Assembly: GCA_001940645.1 (NCBI GenBank)
Contig: MDVS01000033.1
Coordinates: 1 to 64,000 of the forward strand
Reading direction: 5' to 3'
DNA: 64,000 nt
Source of the DNA: Candidatus Heimdallarchaeota archaeon LC_3
GTDB taxonomy: Archaea > Asgardarchaeota > Heimdallarchaeia > Hodarchaeales > LC-3
The translations under genes and the position numbers were made by a program. This document shows positions 16,946-23,888 of the stretch, in pieces. The notes below the pieces were generated by a model. It saw only the letters and a list, made by a program, of their open reading frames with translations. It ran no database searches and was not told the origin of the DNA. Numbering within the stretch: position 1 is the stretch's first letter; every line of letters begins with the position of its first letter.

Positions 16946-17050
16946 AGCCCTGTAGTATAGAATCGATTTTACGAGTTTAAAGTCGAGTATAAAACGGTAG
17001 TATTCCAGACTCTGGATCTGGCTGCCCCAGTTCAAATCTGGGCAGGGCTA
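16946..17050 (+). tRNA. tRNA-Gln(CTG) with a 33-nt D-loop intron
   Basis: It is nearly identical to the gene 24 bp upstream except in the anticodon loop (CTCTGGA, anticodon CTG) and in the intron. The acceptor is AGCCCTG/CAGGGCT, the discriminator A at 17050, with no encoded CCA. The D stem GTAT (16955-16958) plus AG is followed by a 33-nt insert and then ACGGTA and GTAT. Together the two genes read both glutamine codons. The near identity of the exons suggests a tandem duplication followed by one anticodon change and intron drift. Confidence 0.92.
16961..16993 (+). other. D-loop intron of tRNA-Gln(CTG)
   Basis: This 33-nt insert occupies the same position as in the first tRNA-Gln. The hairpin is kept although bases changed: CGATTTTA pairs with TAAAGTCG (one U-G) around CGAGT. 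The candidate central BHB helix is also kept: ATCG (16962-16965) pairs with CGGT (16995-16998) through one U-G. Conservation of both pairings despite several substitutions supports a functional splice structure. Confidence 0.75.
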
Positions 17051-17355
17051 CTAGCTTTCCTTGTTATATTGTGGTTAAATTTCTTTTTAGTCTCAGGATA
17101 CCTTATTTATAGAATTGTAATAAAAATAATAGCTTGGATTATTTTATACCTTCCATATTTTACTCAGCAAAATCTTGAGGATTATCTCAAGAGAAACCTT
17201 TAAAACCAATTATTCAAGAGAAACAACAAAAATTTAAAGAAAAATTATAAAAATAACAAATTTTGTGCTCATTTTTTATTCGCAATCGAATAAAGTTGGA
17301 ATTCATAATGTCCCAAATCATAATTTTTCATACTTCAATATATTTTTATACTTTT

Positions 17356-17413
17356 GTTAGAAATACATAACATAAGGTTAGAAAAATATAACCTTTAGTT
17401 AGAAATACATAAC
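17356..17413 (+). promoter_or_regulatory. Three operator-like palindromes phased at 21 bp
   Basis: Three 16-bp units of the form GTTA-N8-TAAC lie at 17356-17371, 17377-17392 and 17398-17413. The outer two are identical (GTTAGAAATACATAAC); the middle one is GTTAGAAAAATATAAC with an extra G-C pair outside. Start-to-start distance is exactly 21 bp both times, two helical turns, so all sites face the same side of the DNA. They end 30 bp before the ABC ATPase start and lie just downstream of a T/A-rich stretch (17341-17350) that could be the TATA box. The XRE-type protein at the end of the same gene set is the obvious candidate ligand. The rest of 17051-17443 shows no gene. Confidence 0.75.
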
Positions 17414-17443
17414 TTAATTAAAATTATTAGGTGATTTATTTTC

Positions 17444-18169
17444 ATGTTAGAAGTAAAAAATTTATGTAAAAGCTTTAATGGAAAAAAAATATTACATGAT
17501 ATTAATTTTTCTGTAAATTCAGGAGAGATTGTCGCATATACAGGTCCTAATGGAGCGGGAAAAACGACAACAATAAATATTTTAACTACATTACTTAAAC
17601 CAACCTCGGGAATGGTATTTCTCAATGGTTATAATGTGGTAAAAGATTCAAAAAAAATTAGGCAAGTAATTGGATATGTTTTCGAAGATTTCGGTCTTTA
17701 TCCTAGTCTTAGTGTAATAAATAATCTTGATTTTATTGGAAAACTGTATAAATTATCAGAAGGTGAACGGAGAAGAAAAATTAAAGAAATCATCGAATTT
17801 TTTGACTTGAGAGAATACAAAAAAACTCCTATATCGAAATTATCAAAGGGCACGAAACAAAAGGTAAGCATTGCAAAAGCATTACTGCATGATCCGGAAA
17901 TTCTCTTTTTAGACGAACCTACATCTGGATTAGATCCTTTAACAGCAAAAAACATTATGAATTTGGTTCTTTCATTAAAAAAAGAGGGAAAAACCATATT
18001 AATGACGACTCATCTTTTGAATAGAGCAGAAATGGTCTCCGATCGTATAATACTAATTAACAAAGGAAAGATTGTTTATAATGGAAAAACTTCTGAAATT
18101 AAAAGAAAAAATAATAATAATTCGGTAGAAGATTTATATTTTACCCTTATTGGTGATAAAAATGACTAA
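17444..18169 (+). CDS. ABC transporter ATP-binding protein (ABC-2 type)
   Basis: This is a 241-residue ATPase of the drug/lipid/natronal exporter type. Walker A is GPNGAGKT (34-41), the Q-loop region is GYVFEDFGLYPSLSV, the signature is LSKGTKQKV and Walker B is ILFLDEPTSGLDP. The switch region reads LMTTHLLNRAE. The signature has K in place of the second G (LSKGT instead of LSGGQ), which is common in ABC-2 export ATPases. The start ATG 17444 has GGTGA at 17430-17434. Its permease starts before its own stop, so the two are translationally coupled. Three operator-like repeats sit just upstream. The export substrate is unknown; antimicrobial or natronal-type Na+ export are possibilities. Confidence 0.92.
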   Translation: MLEVKNLCKSFNGKKILHDINFSVNSGEIVAYTGPNGAGKTTTINILTTLLKPTSGMVFLNGYNVVKDSKKIRQVIGYVFEDFGLYPSLSVINNLDFIGKLYKLSEGERRRKIKEIIEFFDLREYKKTPISKLSKGTKQKVSIAKALLHDPEILFLDEPTSGLDPLTAKNIMNLVLSLKKEGKTILMTTHLLNRAEMVSDRIILINKGKIVYNGKTSEIKRKNNNNSVEDLYFTLIGDKND

Positions 18170-18848
18170 AATAATAATTGAAATTTGTAAAAAAGAATTG
18201 AAAACACGTTTAGGATCAAAAGCAACGCTCTTTCCTTTAACGATTACCTTTGCTATTCCCCTAATAATATTTTTACCCCGAATATACGAGCTATTTTCTT
18301 CGCAAAATGAAGAAGCCAAATATTTTTCATTGATTTTTTTCCTTATTATTCCCGTAATGATAGCAAACACTATTGGGATAAACTCATTTATAAATGAAAT
18401 AAGATGGAAAACAATTAAAACTCTTCTTATTGCTCCAATAGAAATCGAACAGATATTTTTGGGTAAAAGTTTAGCCTGCATTGCATCAGGAATTATTGTT
18501 AATATATTGCTTGCTTTATCCATCCTTATCACTGGAATTGAAATTACTTTTTCAATTTTAATCTTGTTTTTTATCTTAGGACCATTAATAGTGATTTACG
18601 CAACTTTTCTGCTTATTATTGGAACATTAAAATTCCCTAAAATTGCGGAATCAGGTGGAGGAATTTATTTCCCTATTGGCGGTCTCTTAATAGTGTTTTT
18701 ACTATTTTTTTTCCTACAGGTATTATTTAACGGAAACCAATTGCTAATCGATTTCTTTTCAGTTTTCTTTATAAGTATTTTATCTTTTTTAACTTATTTT
18801 TCAGCTAAAAAATTGTTTAATAAAGAGAATTTAGTATTAAGTTGGTAA
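18162..18848 (+). CDS. ABC-2 type permease subunit
   Basis: This is a 228-residue membrane protein. I place the start at ATG 18162, preceded by GGTGAT at 18152-18157 inside the end of the ATPase gene, giving an 8-bp overlap. About six hydrophobic helices are visible, with the ABC-2 pattern of a long N-terminal amphipathic segment (KKELKTRLGSKATLF). The cytoplasmic coupling region is INEIRWKTIKTLLIAPIE, followed by helices with a Gly-Pro break (FFILGPLIVIY). CcmB-type and NatB-type permeases have a similar layout. It pairs with the preceding ATPase in a minimal two-component exporter. Confidence 0.85.
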   Translation: MTKIIIEICKKELKTRLGSKATLFPLTITFAIPLIIFLPRIYELFSSQNEEAKYFSLIFFLIIPVMIANTIGINSFINEIRWKTIKTLLIAPIEIEQIFLGKSLACIASGIIVNILLALSILITGIEITFSILILFFILGPLIVIYATFLLIIGTLKFPKIAESGGGIYFPIGGLLIVFLLFFFLQVLFNGNQLLIDFFSVFFISILSFLTYFSAKKLFNKENLVLSW

Positions 18849-18849
18849 G

Positions 18850-19266
18850 ATGATGAATATTAATAAAAAGAGAGAATTAACAATAATAAAGATGTTATTA
18901 GTTATATTTTTTATATTTTTAGGATCGATTTTACTATATTTTAATAATAATTCAATTGAATTACTTCTAGGAGCATTTTTTTTAATTTTAGGAGTAATAA
19001 TTTTCTTATATTTTATTAAAACTACTAGATCGTCAAATTTGAATCCAAATTTAACCGATTTTGATGAAAGGTCAGAAATAAACAGATCGAAAGCAGCAGA
19101 TCTAAGTTTCAAATTCTTGTTTCTTACCATTAATGGTTTGTTAATAATTTATGCTCTTAATCCCATAACAATTGAGATTTTTATTGCTTTGTTAAGTCCA
19201 CTAATGGCATTTGCTATTGTTATATATTTCGGTTATTATTATTGGAATGAAAGAGGAATTGAGTAA
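18850..19266 (+). CDS. Small four-helix membrane protein in the ABC/XRE unit
   Basis: This 138-residue protein has two hydrophobic helices, a polar stretch with DERSEINRSKAADLSF, and two more helices ending FGYYYWNERGIE. The layout and the DERS-x-x-N-x-x-K-A motif match the DUF2178-like proteins that archaea and some bacteria encode directly before a short XRE regulator. The motif has been suggested to sit at the membrane face in partner with that regulator. The gene begins one base after the permease stop and ends 6 bp before the XRE gene, so it belongs to the operon. It may sense the membrane or the transported compound; this is inference. Confidence 0.7.
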   Translation: MMNINKKRELTIIKMLLVIFFIFLGSILLYFNNNSIELLLGAFFLILGVIIFLYFIKTTRSSNLNPNLTDFDERSEINRSKAADLSFKFLFLTINGLLIIYALNPITIEIFIALLSPLMAFAIVIYFGYYYWNERGIE

Positions 19267-19272
19267 TTTTAG

Positions 19273-19470
19273 ATGAAAACAAGAATAAAAGAATTTCGAG
19301 CAAAGCTGGATCTTACACAGAAAAAATTGGCAGAGAAAGTTAATGTCCGTAGAGAAACAATTGTTTTCCTTGAAAAAGGTAAATATAATCCTTCTCTCTT
19401 TCTTGCATACAGATTAGCAAAAGTTCTCAATACTTCTATAGAAAGGTTATTTATTTTTGAGGAAAAATAA
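19273..19470 (+). CDS. Short XRE-family HTH regulator
   Basis: This 65-residue protein is a bare Cro/cI-type helix-turn-helix. [20 protein letters not shown] forms helices 1-2, [17 protein letters not shown] the recognition helix and turn, and [19 protein letters not shown] the closing helices. This is the common YgzD-like form ([11 protein letters not shown]...TQ..LAEKV.VRRETI..LE.GKYNPSL) that accompanies small membrane proteins and ABC genes. It is the last gene of the unit beginning at 17444 and probably represses it by binding the 21-bp phased palindromes upstream. Binding is inferred from position only. Confidence 0.9.
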   Translation: MKTRIKEFRAKLDLTQKKLAEKVNVRRETIVFLEKGKYNPSLFLAYRLAKVLNTSIERLFIFEEK

Positions 19471-19500
19471 CAAAAAACATATCAGAAGGGTATTAATAAT

Positions 19501-20229
19501 TTAACAAATAATAATGCCTATCCATTCTCCAAAACTACACACAGCATCTATTCCTATTATCAATGCAAAAACAAGTAGTAATCCTGCTGATCCTTTTATA
19601 ATAGCATTCAATACACCTGGTTTTGGTATTTTTCCTATTAATGATAGTGTTACTGAGTAAATAAGGACCCAAGTAAATATCCCAGATAAGAATAAAAAAA
19701 CAATTCCAATTCTTCCGATAATATCCACAGTTATTATTTGAAAATCACCAAAGAGTATTACTGTCCCAAAGGAAGCCCACCAGAGATAACTCCACGGACT
19801 GGTAACGACTAAAACAAACCCCGTTCCATACTGTTTCCCCAATTTTTTCGTGAAATCATTTCCATTATCTGATATTAAATTTTCTTCAGATAATGATTTG
19901 CTAATTTTTTTACTACTAGTTTTTAATGAACCATAAGCGATATAGACCAATATAAACACGTTAAGAGAAAATAACAAGGTCTTCATTCCTGGATTTAGAA
20001 ACCACGTTTCGATTACAGCGCCACCTAATGTTAGAGCAGAAAATGCTATAATAAAATCTCCGGTCATTGCACCGAAACCAGTGATTAAAGACAAACTTAA
20101 ACGCGAAATAAACTTGGAAAAATTAGTATTTAATGCACTTTTCATCATTGCAATGTTAACAGGTCCTAAGGGAGCTGCTAGTGAGAAACCTAGAATAGCT
20201 AAGATTAACCAGATTTCTAATATTGACAT
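19501..20229 (-). CDS. LysE/RhtB-family exporter
   Basis: This is a 242-residue membrane protein with about six helices. The family block LAAPLGPVNIAMMKSALN in helix 1 carries the conserved Pro-Gly-Pro signature, and TGFGAMTGDFIIAF and VVTSPWSYLWW match helices 3 and 4. A polar loop of about 25 residues rich in Lys, Ser, Glu and Asp (about 105-130) is where LysE proteins vary. LysE/RhtB proteins export amino acids or related small molecules; the substrate cannot be inferred. It is convergent with the XRE regulator gene and does not belong to that operon. Confidence 0.85.
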   Translation of the reverse strand: MSILEIWLILAILGFSLAAPLGPVNIAMMKSALNTNFSKFISRLSLSLITGFGAMTGDFIIAFSALTLGGAVIETWFLNPGMKTLLFSLNVFILVYIAYGSLKTSSKKISKSLSEENLISDNGNDFTKKLGKQYGTGFVLVVTSPWSYLWWASFGTVILFGDFQIITVDIIGRIGIVFLFLSGIFTWVLIYSVTLSLIGKIPKPGVLNAIIKGSAGLLLVFALIIGIDAVCSFGEWIGIIIC

Positions 20230-20405
20230 AACTGAAAATCCTTTATTTATTGATTAACTTATTCTTCTTAATGATTTAAAATATAGAAATACAACAAATT
20301 AAGCTATTTATTATTATTTTATTAGAATGTCATTCTCTTTAGGTAAATTAAGAATTCAAATAATCTTTTGAAATATTCAATCAATTTGAAATATAGTGAT
20401 GAATT

Positions 20406-20807
20406 ATGGTAAAAAAATCGTCTCTAAGATTATATATTGACCGTAGCTCACGTTTAAAACAATATTTTTTACGTGGTCATAATGCATGGTTTGCTCTTGC
20501 TTTTAGTTTGTTAAATTTTACTTTGATATTTTATAAACTCTTTTTAGAAAGTCTAGATTTCATCCCAGAAGAATTTAAATCATACGCAATATTTGTTATT
20601 ATATTTGGGATAACTTACTTTCCTTTATCAACAATATTGGGTTATCTTGATCTCAAAAAAGGAACTTTTAATGCAGAACAAAAGTTATCTAGAGAAATAT
20701 CTCCAATTTGGAAAGAATTGTTTTCTCGTATAGAAAATTTAGAAAATAATGGTGAAAAAATTGTGGAATTACTTGAACAATTAGAGTCAGCAGACAAAGT
20801 TACATAA
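20406..20807 (+). CDS. Hypothetical two-helix membrane protein
   Basis: This 133-residue protein starts at ATG 20406, directly behind a GTGATGAATT stretch, and has a basic N-terminus (RLYIDRSSRLKQYFLRG). Two hydrophobic helices follow (about 29-47 and 62-82), then a C-terminal helix with heptad spacing (IWKELFSRIENLENNGEKIVELLEQLES) that could form a coiled coil. No family is recognised. Similar short proteins with two helices and a coiled tail are common in Asgard genomes. It is convergent with the PIG-L gene, 7 bp apart. Confidence 0.65.
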   Translation: MVKKSSLRLYIDRSSRLKQYFLRGHNAWFALAFSLLNFTLIFYKLFLESLDFIPEEFKSYAIFVIIFGITYFPLSTILGYLDLKKGTFNAEQKLSREISPIWKELFSRIENLENNGEKIVELLEQLESADKVT

Positions 20808-20814
20808 ACAATTT

Positions 20815-21573
20815 TTACATAAACATTGAAAAGTCATCAATTTTTAATGGTGACGGAGATGCCAAGTGTTCTGCATATTTAACACCAATTCTACTCCCTA
20901 ATGCTCTGTTGTTTTCTATAATCATTTCTATAAACTTGCCATGACCCTGACTTTGGAACTGGGATTCATATGCTTCTAATGCTTTCCTTTTTTGATTTAT
21001 CTCCTCTGTTATATCAACGAAAAAAGAGGTATAATTCTCTGGATGTAAACCAGTTGAAACAGCACGAACAGGAAAATATAACAGATTTTTTATTTTATGA
21101 ACAGGCAAATTATTAAAATATTTTTCCCATTTAGTTAATCGAGAGTAAAATACAGAAGCTTCTGCTAGCAATTGAGCTTGGTAATGGTCTGGTGAAGCCA
21201 TGACTGTTCTACCATAGATCGTAATTACAACTTTAGGTTTCCATTCACGAAATACCGTTGCTAATGCACAACGGCTCTTAAAATCATCAAATAATCGTCT
21301 ATTCGGTAAATTTAGTGTTCTTCTTTTAATATCTAATATTTCTGCAGCTTTTCTACTTTCTTCTAATCGAACTTCAGCATAATCCGGATCAAAATCATCC
21401 GGGGAACGATATTTTGAATTAAGGGGAGTCGGTTCTGCTGTGGTCAAATCAATAATTCCAGTAGTTAAACCAGACATTTTTGCAAATTTTGCAAGTGTAC
21501 CTCCAACTCCAATTTCTGTATCATCTGGATGTGCAGAAACACCCACAATATCTATTGTTTCTTCGTCACTCAC
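20815..21573 (-). CDS. PIG-L / LmbE-family N-deacetylase
   Basis: This 252-residue protein has the zinc-binding signature AHPDDTEIG at residues 14-22, followed by GTLAKFAKMSGLTTGIIDLT. The third metal ligand block is VMASPDHYQAQLLAEA, in which His is the expected ligand. Family members deacetylate GlcNAc in GPI anchors, mycothiol, bacillithiol or similar molecules. The spacing TAEPTP...DFDPDYAEVRLEESRKAAEIL resembles BshB-type enzymes of bacillithiol synthesis (GTR.EE+..A). No thiol-synthesis partner is nearby, so I keep only the family name. It stands alone on the minus strand. Confidence 0.88.
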   Translation of the reverse strand: MSDEETIDIVGVSAHPDDTEIGVGGTLAKFAKMSGLTTGIIDLTTAEPTPLNSKYRSPDDFDPDYAEVRLEESRKAAEILDIKRRTLNLPNRRLFDDFKSRCALATVFREWKPKVVITIYGRTVMASPDHYQAQLLAEASVFYSRLTKWEKYFNNLPVHKIKNLLYFPVRAVSTGLHPENYTSFFVDITEEINQKRKALEAYESQFQSQGHGKFIEMIIENNRALGSRIGVKYAEHLASPSPLKIDDFSMFM

Positions 21574-22252
21574 TATAATAATCTTCTTTAATGGATTCTT
21601 AATTAATTGAAGTCAGAAAAAAATAATTAAAAATTCGTTTATTTCAAAAAATAAATTAGAAACGAAAGGAAAAGATAGTTCACAGATTTTTTCCATAATT
21701 AATTGTGGAAACTTTTCCAAGTTATTCAGTATAATTTATTCAATTTCTTTTGCGTTAATTGTTATTCGAACAAGCTCCATATATTGCTGTAATAAGAGAA
21801 GTGAAGAAGAATCATCTTGTTGCTCATCCTGTTTCTTATTTATGACCGAATATAATGATTCTAATCTTGAAGTAGCACTCATGTTCTTTGCTCGATTCGT
21901 TGGGTGAACGAAATAATTTGGTAATAGTTCCCTGTGGTGATTGTAATCGGAAGTAAGCGACATAATTGATGGAAGATTGCTCTTTATGAGAGTTTTTGAG
22001 AGTTTTTTTAACGTGAACTACGATGTAGATTCTTTCTCTGGGAACTATCACTATATAATTTTGTCGGCTTATTAATATTCATACAACACAGGTAACATCT
22101 TTATTTCAAAAACGATAAATAAAAAACGAACACGGTTTTGAAACAATAAAATTAAATTTATACTTTTAATTGTTGATTTTAGATAAAAAAGAAGAAAAAT
22201 CAATTAAAGATCGATTAAAGAAATTAAATTTAAGCTGTAATATCCATTATTT
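21574..22252. other. Gene-poor region between PIG-L and OsmC genes
   Basis: This 679-bp stretch is AT-rich. It contains only the doubtful small minus-strand frame described at 21736-21963 and an overlapping one at 21836-22051. Neither shows a family motif. I see no RNA gene, repeat or mobile element here. Confidence 0.4.
21736..21963 (-). CDS. Doubtful small protein
   Basis: This frame encodes up to 75 residues; an internal ATG at 21880-21882 would give 48. The C-terminal part (SRLESLYSVINKKQDEQQDD, then SSSLLLLQQYMELVRITINA) is helical and protein-like, while the N-terminal 27 residues are not. A second frame on the same strand (21836-22051) overlaps it out of phase and begins IVPRERIYIVVHVKK. 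The two might be halves of one frameshifted gene, but no family supports this. Listed only because nothing else explains the region. Confidence 0.22.
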   Translation of the reverse strand: MSLTSDYNHHRELLPNYFVHPTNRAKNMSATSRLESLYSVINKKQDEQQDDSSSLLLLQQYMELVRITINAKEIE

Positions 22253-22684
22253 TTATTTTAATTTTGCATCTAATATAATTGTAATGTTAGAAGATAAAGC
22301 ATTAGAAATTGGGCAACCCTTCTTAGCGTTTTCAGCTAATTCAACGAATTTTGCTTCATCAATATTGGGTACATCTCCTCTTGTAGTTAAGGTTATACTG
22401 GTTATTCTCCAGCCTTCTTCTATTTTTTCAAAAGTAGCAGAGGCTTCTGTTTCAACTTGGTTAGAAGGAAAACCTGCTGTTTCTAATTCTAGACTAAAAG
22501 CCATGCTGAAACATCCTGAATGAGCTGCAACAAGTAATTCTTCTGGATTAGTTCCTTCTCCATTTTCAAACCGAGATAAAAATGAAAAATTACCTTTATA
22601 TGTGCCATATGACATGGAACCTGATCCACCTTTTAATGTTCCTTTCCAAACTGCATTTGCATTTCTTTTTACCATATTTACCAC
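22253..22684 (-). CDS. OsmC-family peroxide-reducing protein
   Basis: This 143-residue protein is an OsmC/Ohr-type thiol peroxidase that reduces organic hydroperoxides. Both active cysteines are visible: Cys58 in ELLVAAHSGCFSM and Cys124 in KKGCPISNAL. The invariant TNPEELLVAAH loop and the GWRITSITLT strand are in place. The AWKGTLKGGSGSMSYG N-terminus is the osmotically inducible OsmC subtype rather than Ohr. It is divergently transcribed from a thioredoxin-like gene 188 bp away, which may be functionally related. Confidence 0.92.
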   Translation of the reverse strand: MVNMVKRNANAVWKGTLKGGSGSMSYGTYKGNFSFLSRFENGEGTNPEELLVAAHSGCFSMAFSLELETAGFPSNQVETEASATFEKIEEGWRITSITLTTRGDVPNIDEAKFVELAENAKKGCPISNALSSNITIILDAKLK

Positions 22685-22872
22685 GAATTATTTTGTTAAA
22701 TACATTATTAAATATATTTTTATCATATTTAGATATGTTTTCATAGCAATTTTATTTTATGATAAGGTAATTTATTGAAACAATATAAAATTTTTAAAAA
22801 AAAAGTATTCACAATAATACTGCATAATAATTTTACTGATTTTGTTATCGAAAATTTATATCCATATTTAAA

Positions 22873-23403
22873 ATGAGTCTATTGGTGTTTTTGATGAAGA
22901 TTGGTGATGATCTTATAATATTTGATAGGTTAAAGTCATCATTATATTATCGAAAACATGATTTCGTTACAGGTGCATGGAAACATCTAGTCTTAATATT
23001 TCTACATCCTAAATGTCAATTCAGTAAAAAAATTATTGAAGAACTAAATTATATTCAAATCAGATTTAATGAGCATATTGAAATAATAGGATTGCAAATT
23101 CCTCTGAATGCAATAACAAATAATTTTACTAACAGTAATGACCAAGAAATTAATAATAATCTTAATTTCAAGATTTTAGACAATGTTCCTATTGAAATAA
23201 TAGCAAAATATGAAATTTCTATTATTCCTCAAGCTTTAGTGTTTAAAAATAAGAAGCTTGTTTATAAAGGAGCTATAAATGATAATCCATTGGAACCAGA
23301 AAAAATTAAACATCATTATCTTACTGAAGTATTAGAAAAAATAATGCGTAATTTGAAATTTGTCCCGTTTTATCCCCCAATTGGTACTAAATTAGAAAAT
23401 TAA
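22873..23403 (+). CDS. Thioredoxin-fold protein with a single active-site cysteine
   Basis: This 176-residue protein has the thioredoxin order. A first strand LVLIFLHPKC is followed by a helix beginning QFSKKIIEELN, a second strand EIIGLQI, and the cis-Pro loop ISIIPQALVF before the last strands. Only one cysteine occupies the active site (HPKCQFS; the resolving Cys is replaced by Ser), as in monothiol or peroxiredoxin-like forms. A possible second start is the in-frame ATG at 22894. The C-terminal 35 residues (HHYLTEVLEKIMRNLKF) form an extra helix. The function may be in peroxide or disulfide metabolism with the divergent OsmC gene; this is inferred from the context. Confidence 0.65.
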   Translation: MSLLVFLMKIGDDLIIFDRLKSSLYYRKHDFVTGAWKHLVLIFLHPKCQFSKKIIEELNYIQIRFNEHIEIIGLQIPLNAITNNFTNSNDQEINNNLNFKILDNVPIEIIAKYEISIIPQALVFKNKKLVYKGAINDNPLEPEKIKHHYLTEVLEKIMRNLKFVPFYPPIGTKLEN

Positions 23404-23433
23404 AAATAATTAAATACATAATTTAAAAATTTG

Positions 23434-23868
23434 CTAGTTTGATAAAGATCGACCAAGATTTTCAATAGTTCTTTCTCTTATTCCTAACTCTATAGATTGC
23501 TCTAAATAAGATTGCAAAATTTTTGTATATTGATCCACTATTTCATTGATTTGGTTTTGAATTCTTTCTAAATCTTCCATAGATAGCTGATCTATTGGTG
23601 ACACTAGCTTAGTTGTTTCTATTGTCTTACCACGACTAGCAGCAAGTAAAGATTTTGTAGCTTCTTGACTAAAGGTCTCTAAAATGTTGGTTGTGTCTTT
23701 TTTAACCATGTCAAAATATTTGTTTATATCTGTTAATGAATAACTTGGTTTTGGATTACGAGTTATTTGGGATCTAATAGAATCAATAACAATGGACATT
23801 TTTTGTAATTGTTCAGTATTGCTTCTTTTTAGATCCTGTAACAATTTTAATTTTGCATTTACAGCCAT
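23434..23868 (-). CDS. Small all-helical protein paired with the coiled-coil gene
   Basis: This 144-residue protein is predicted to be entirely helical, with few aromatics, regular leucine/isoleucine spacing and no cysteine or membrane segment. It looks like a coiled coil, for example in LEDLERIQNQINEIVDQY. It starts 20 bp after the stop of the 610-residue coiled-coil gene on the same strand, so the two are almost certainly co-transcribed and may interact. I do not recognise a family. Structural or cytoskeleton-related roles are possible but unproven. Confidence 0.7.
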   Translation of the reverse strand: MAVNAKLKLLQDLKRSNTEQLQKMSIVIDSIRSQITRNPKPSYSLTDINKYFDMVKKDTTNILETFSQEATKSLLAASRGKTIETTKLVSPIDQLSMEDLERIQNQINEIVDQYTKILQSYLEQSIELGIRERTIENLGRSLSN

Positions 23869-23888
23869 AATTATACCTTAAAATTAGT

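Noticed and set aside
21836..22051. 71-codon minus-strand frame overlapping the doubtful 21736-21963 frame
   Set aside because: Different phase, no motif; neither can be chosen, so only the better one is listed with low confidence.
22170..22523. 117-codon plus-strand frame covering the OsmC gene
   Set aside because: It lies opposite OsmC, whose active-site motifs are clear; the plus-strand translation has no features.
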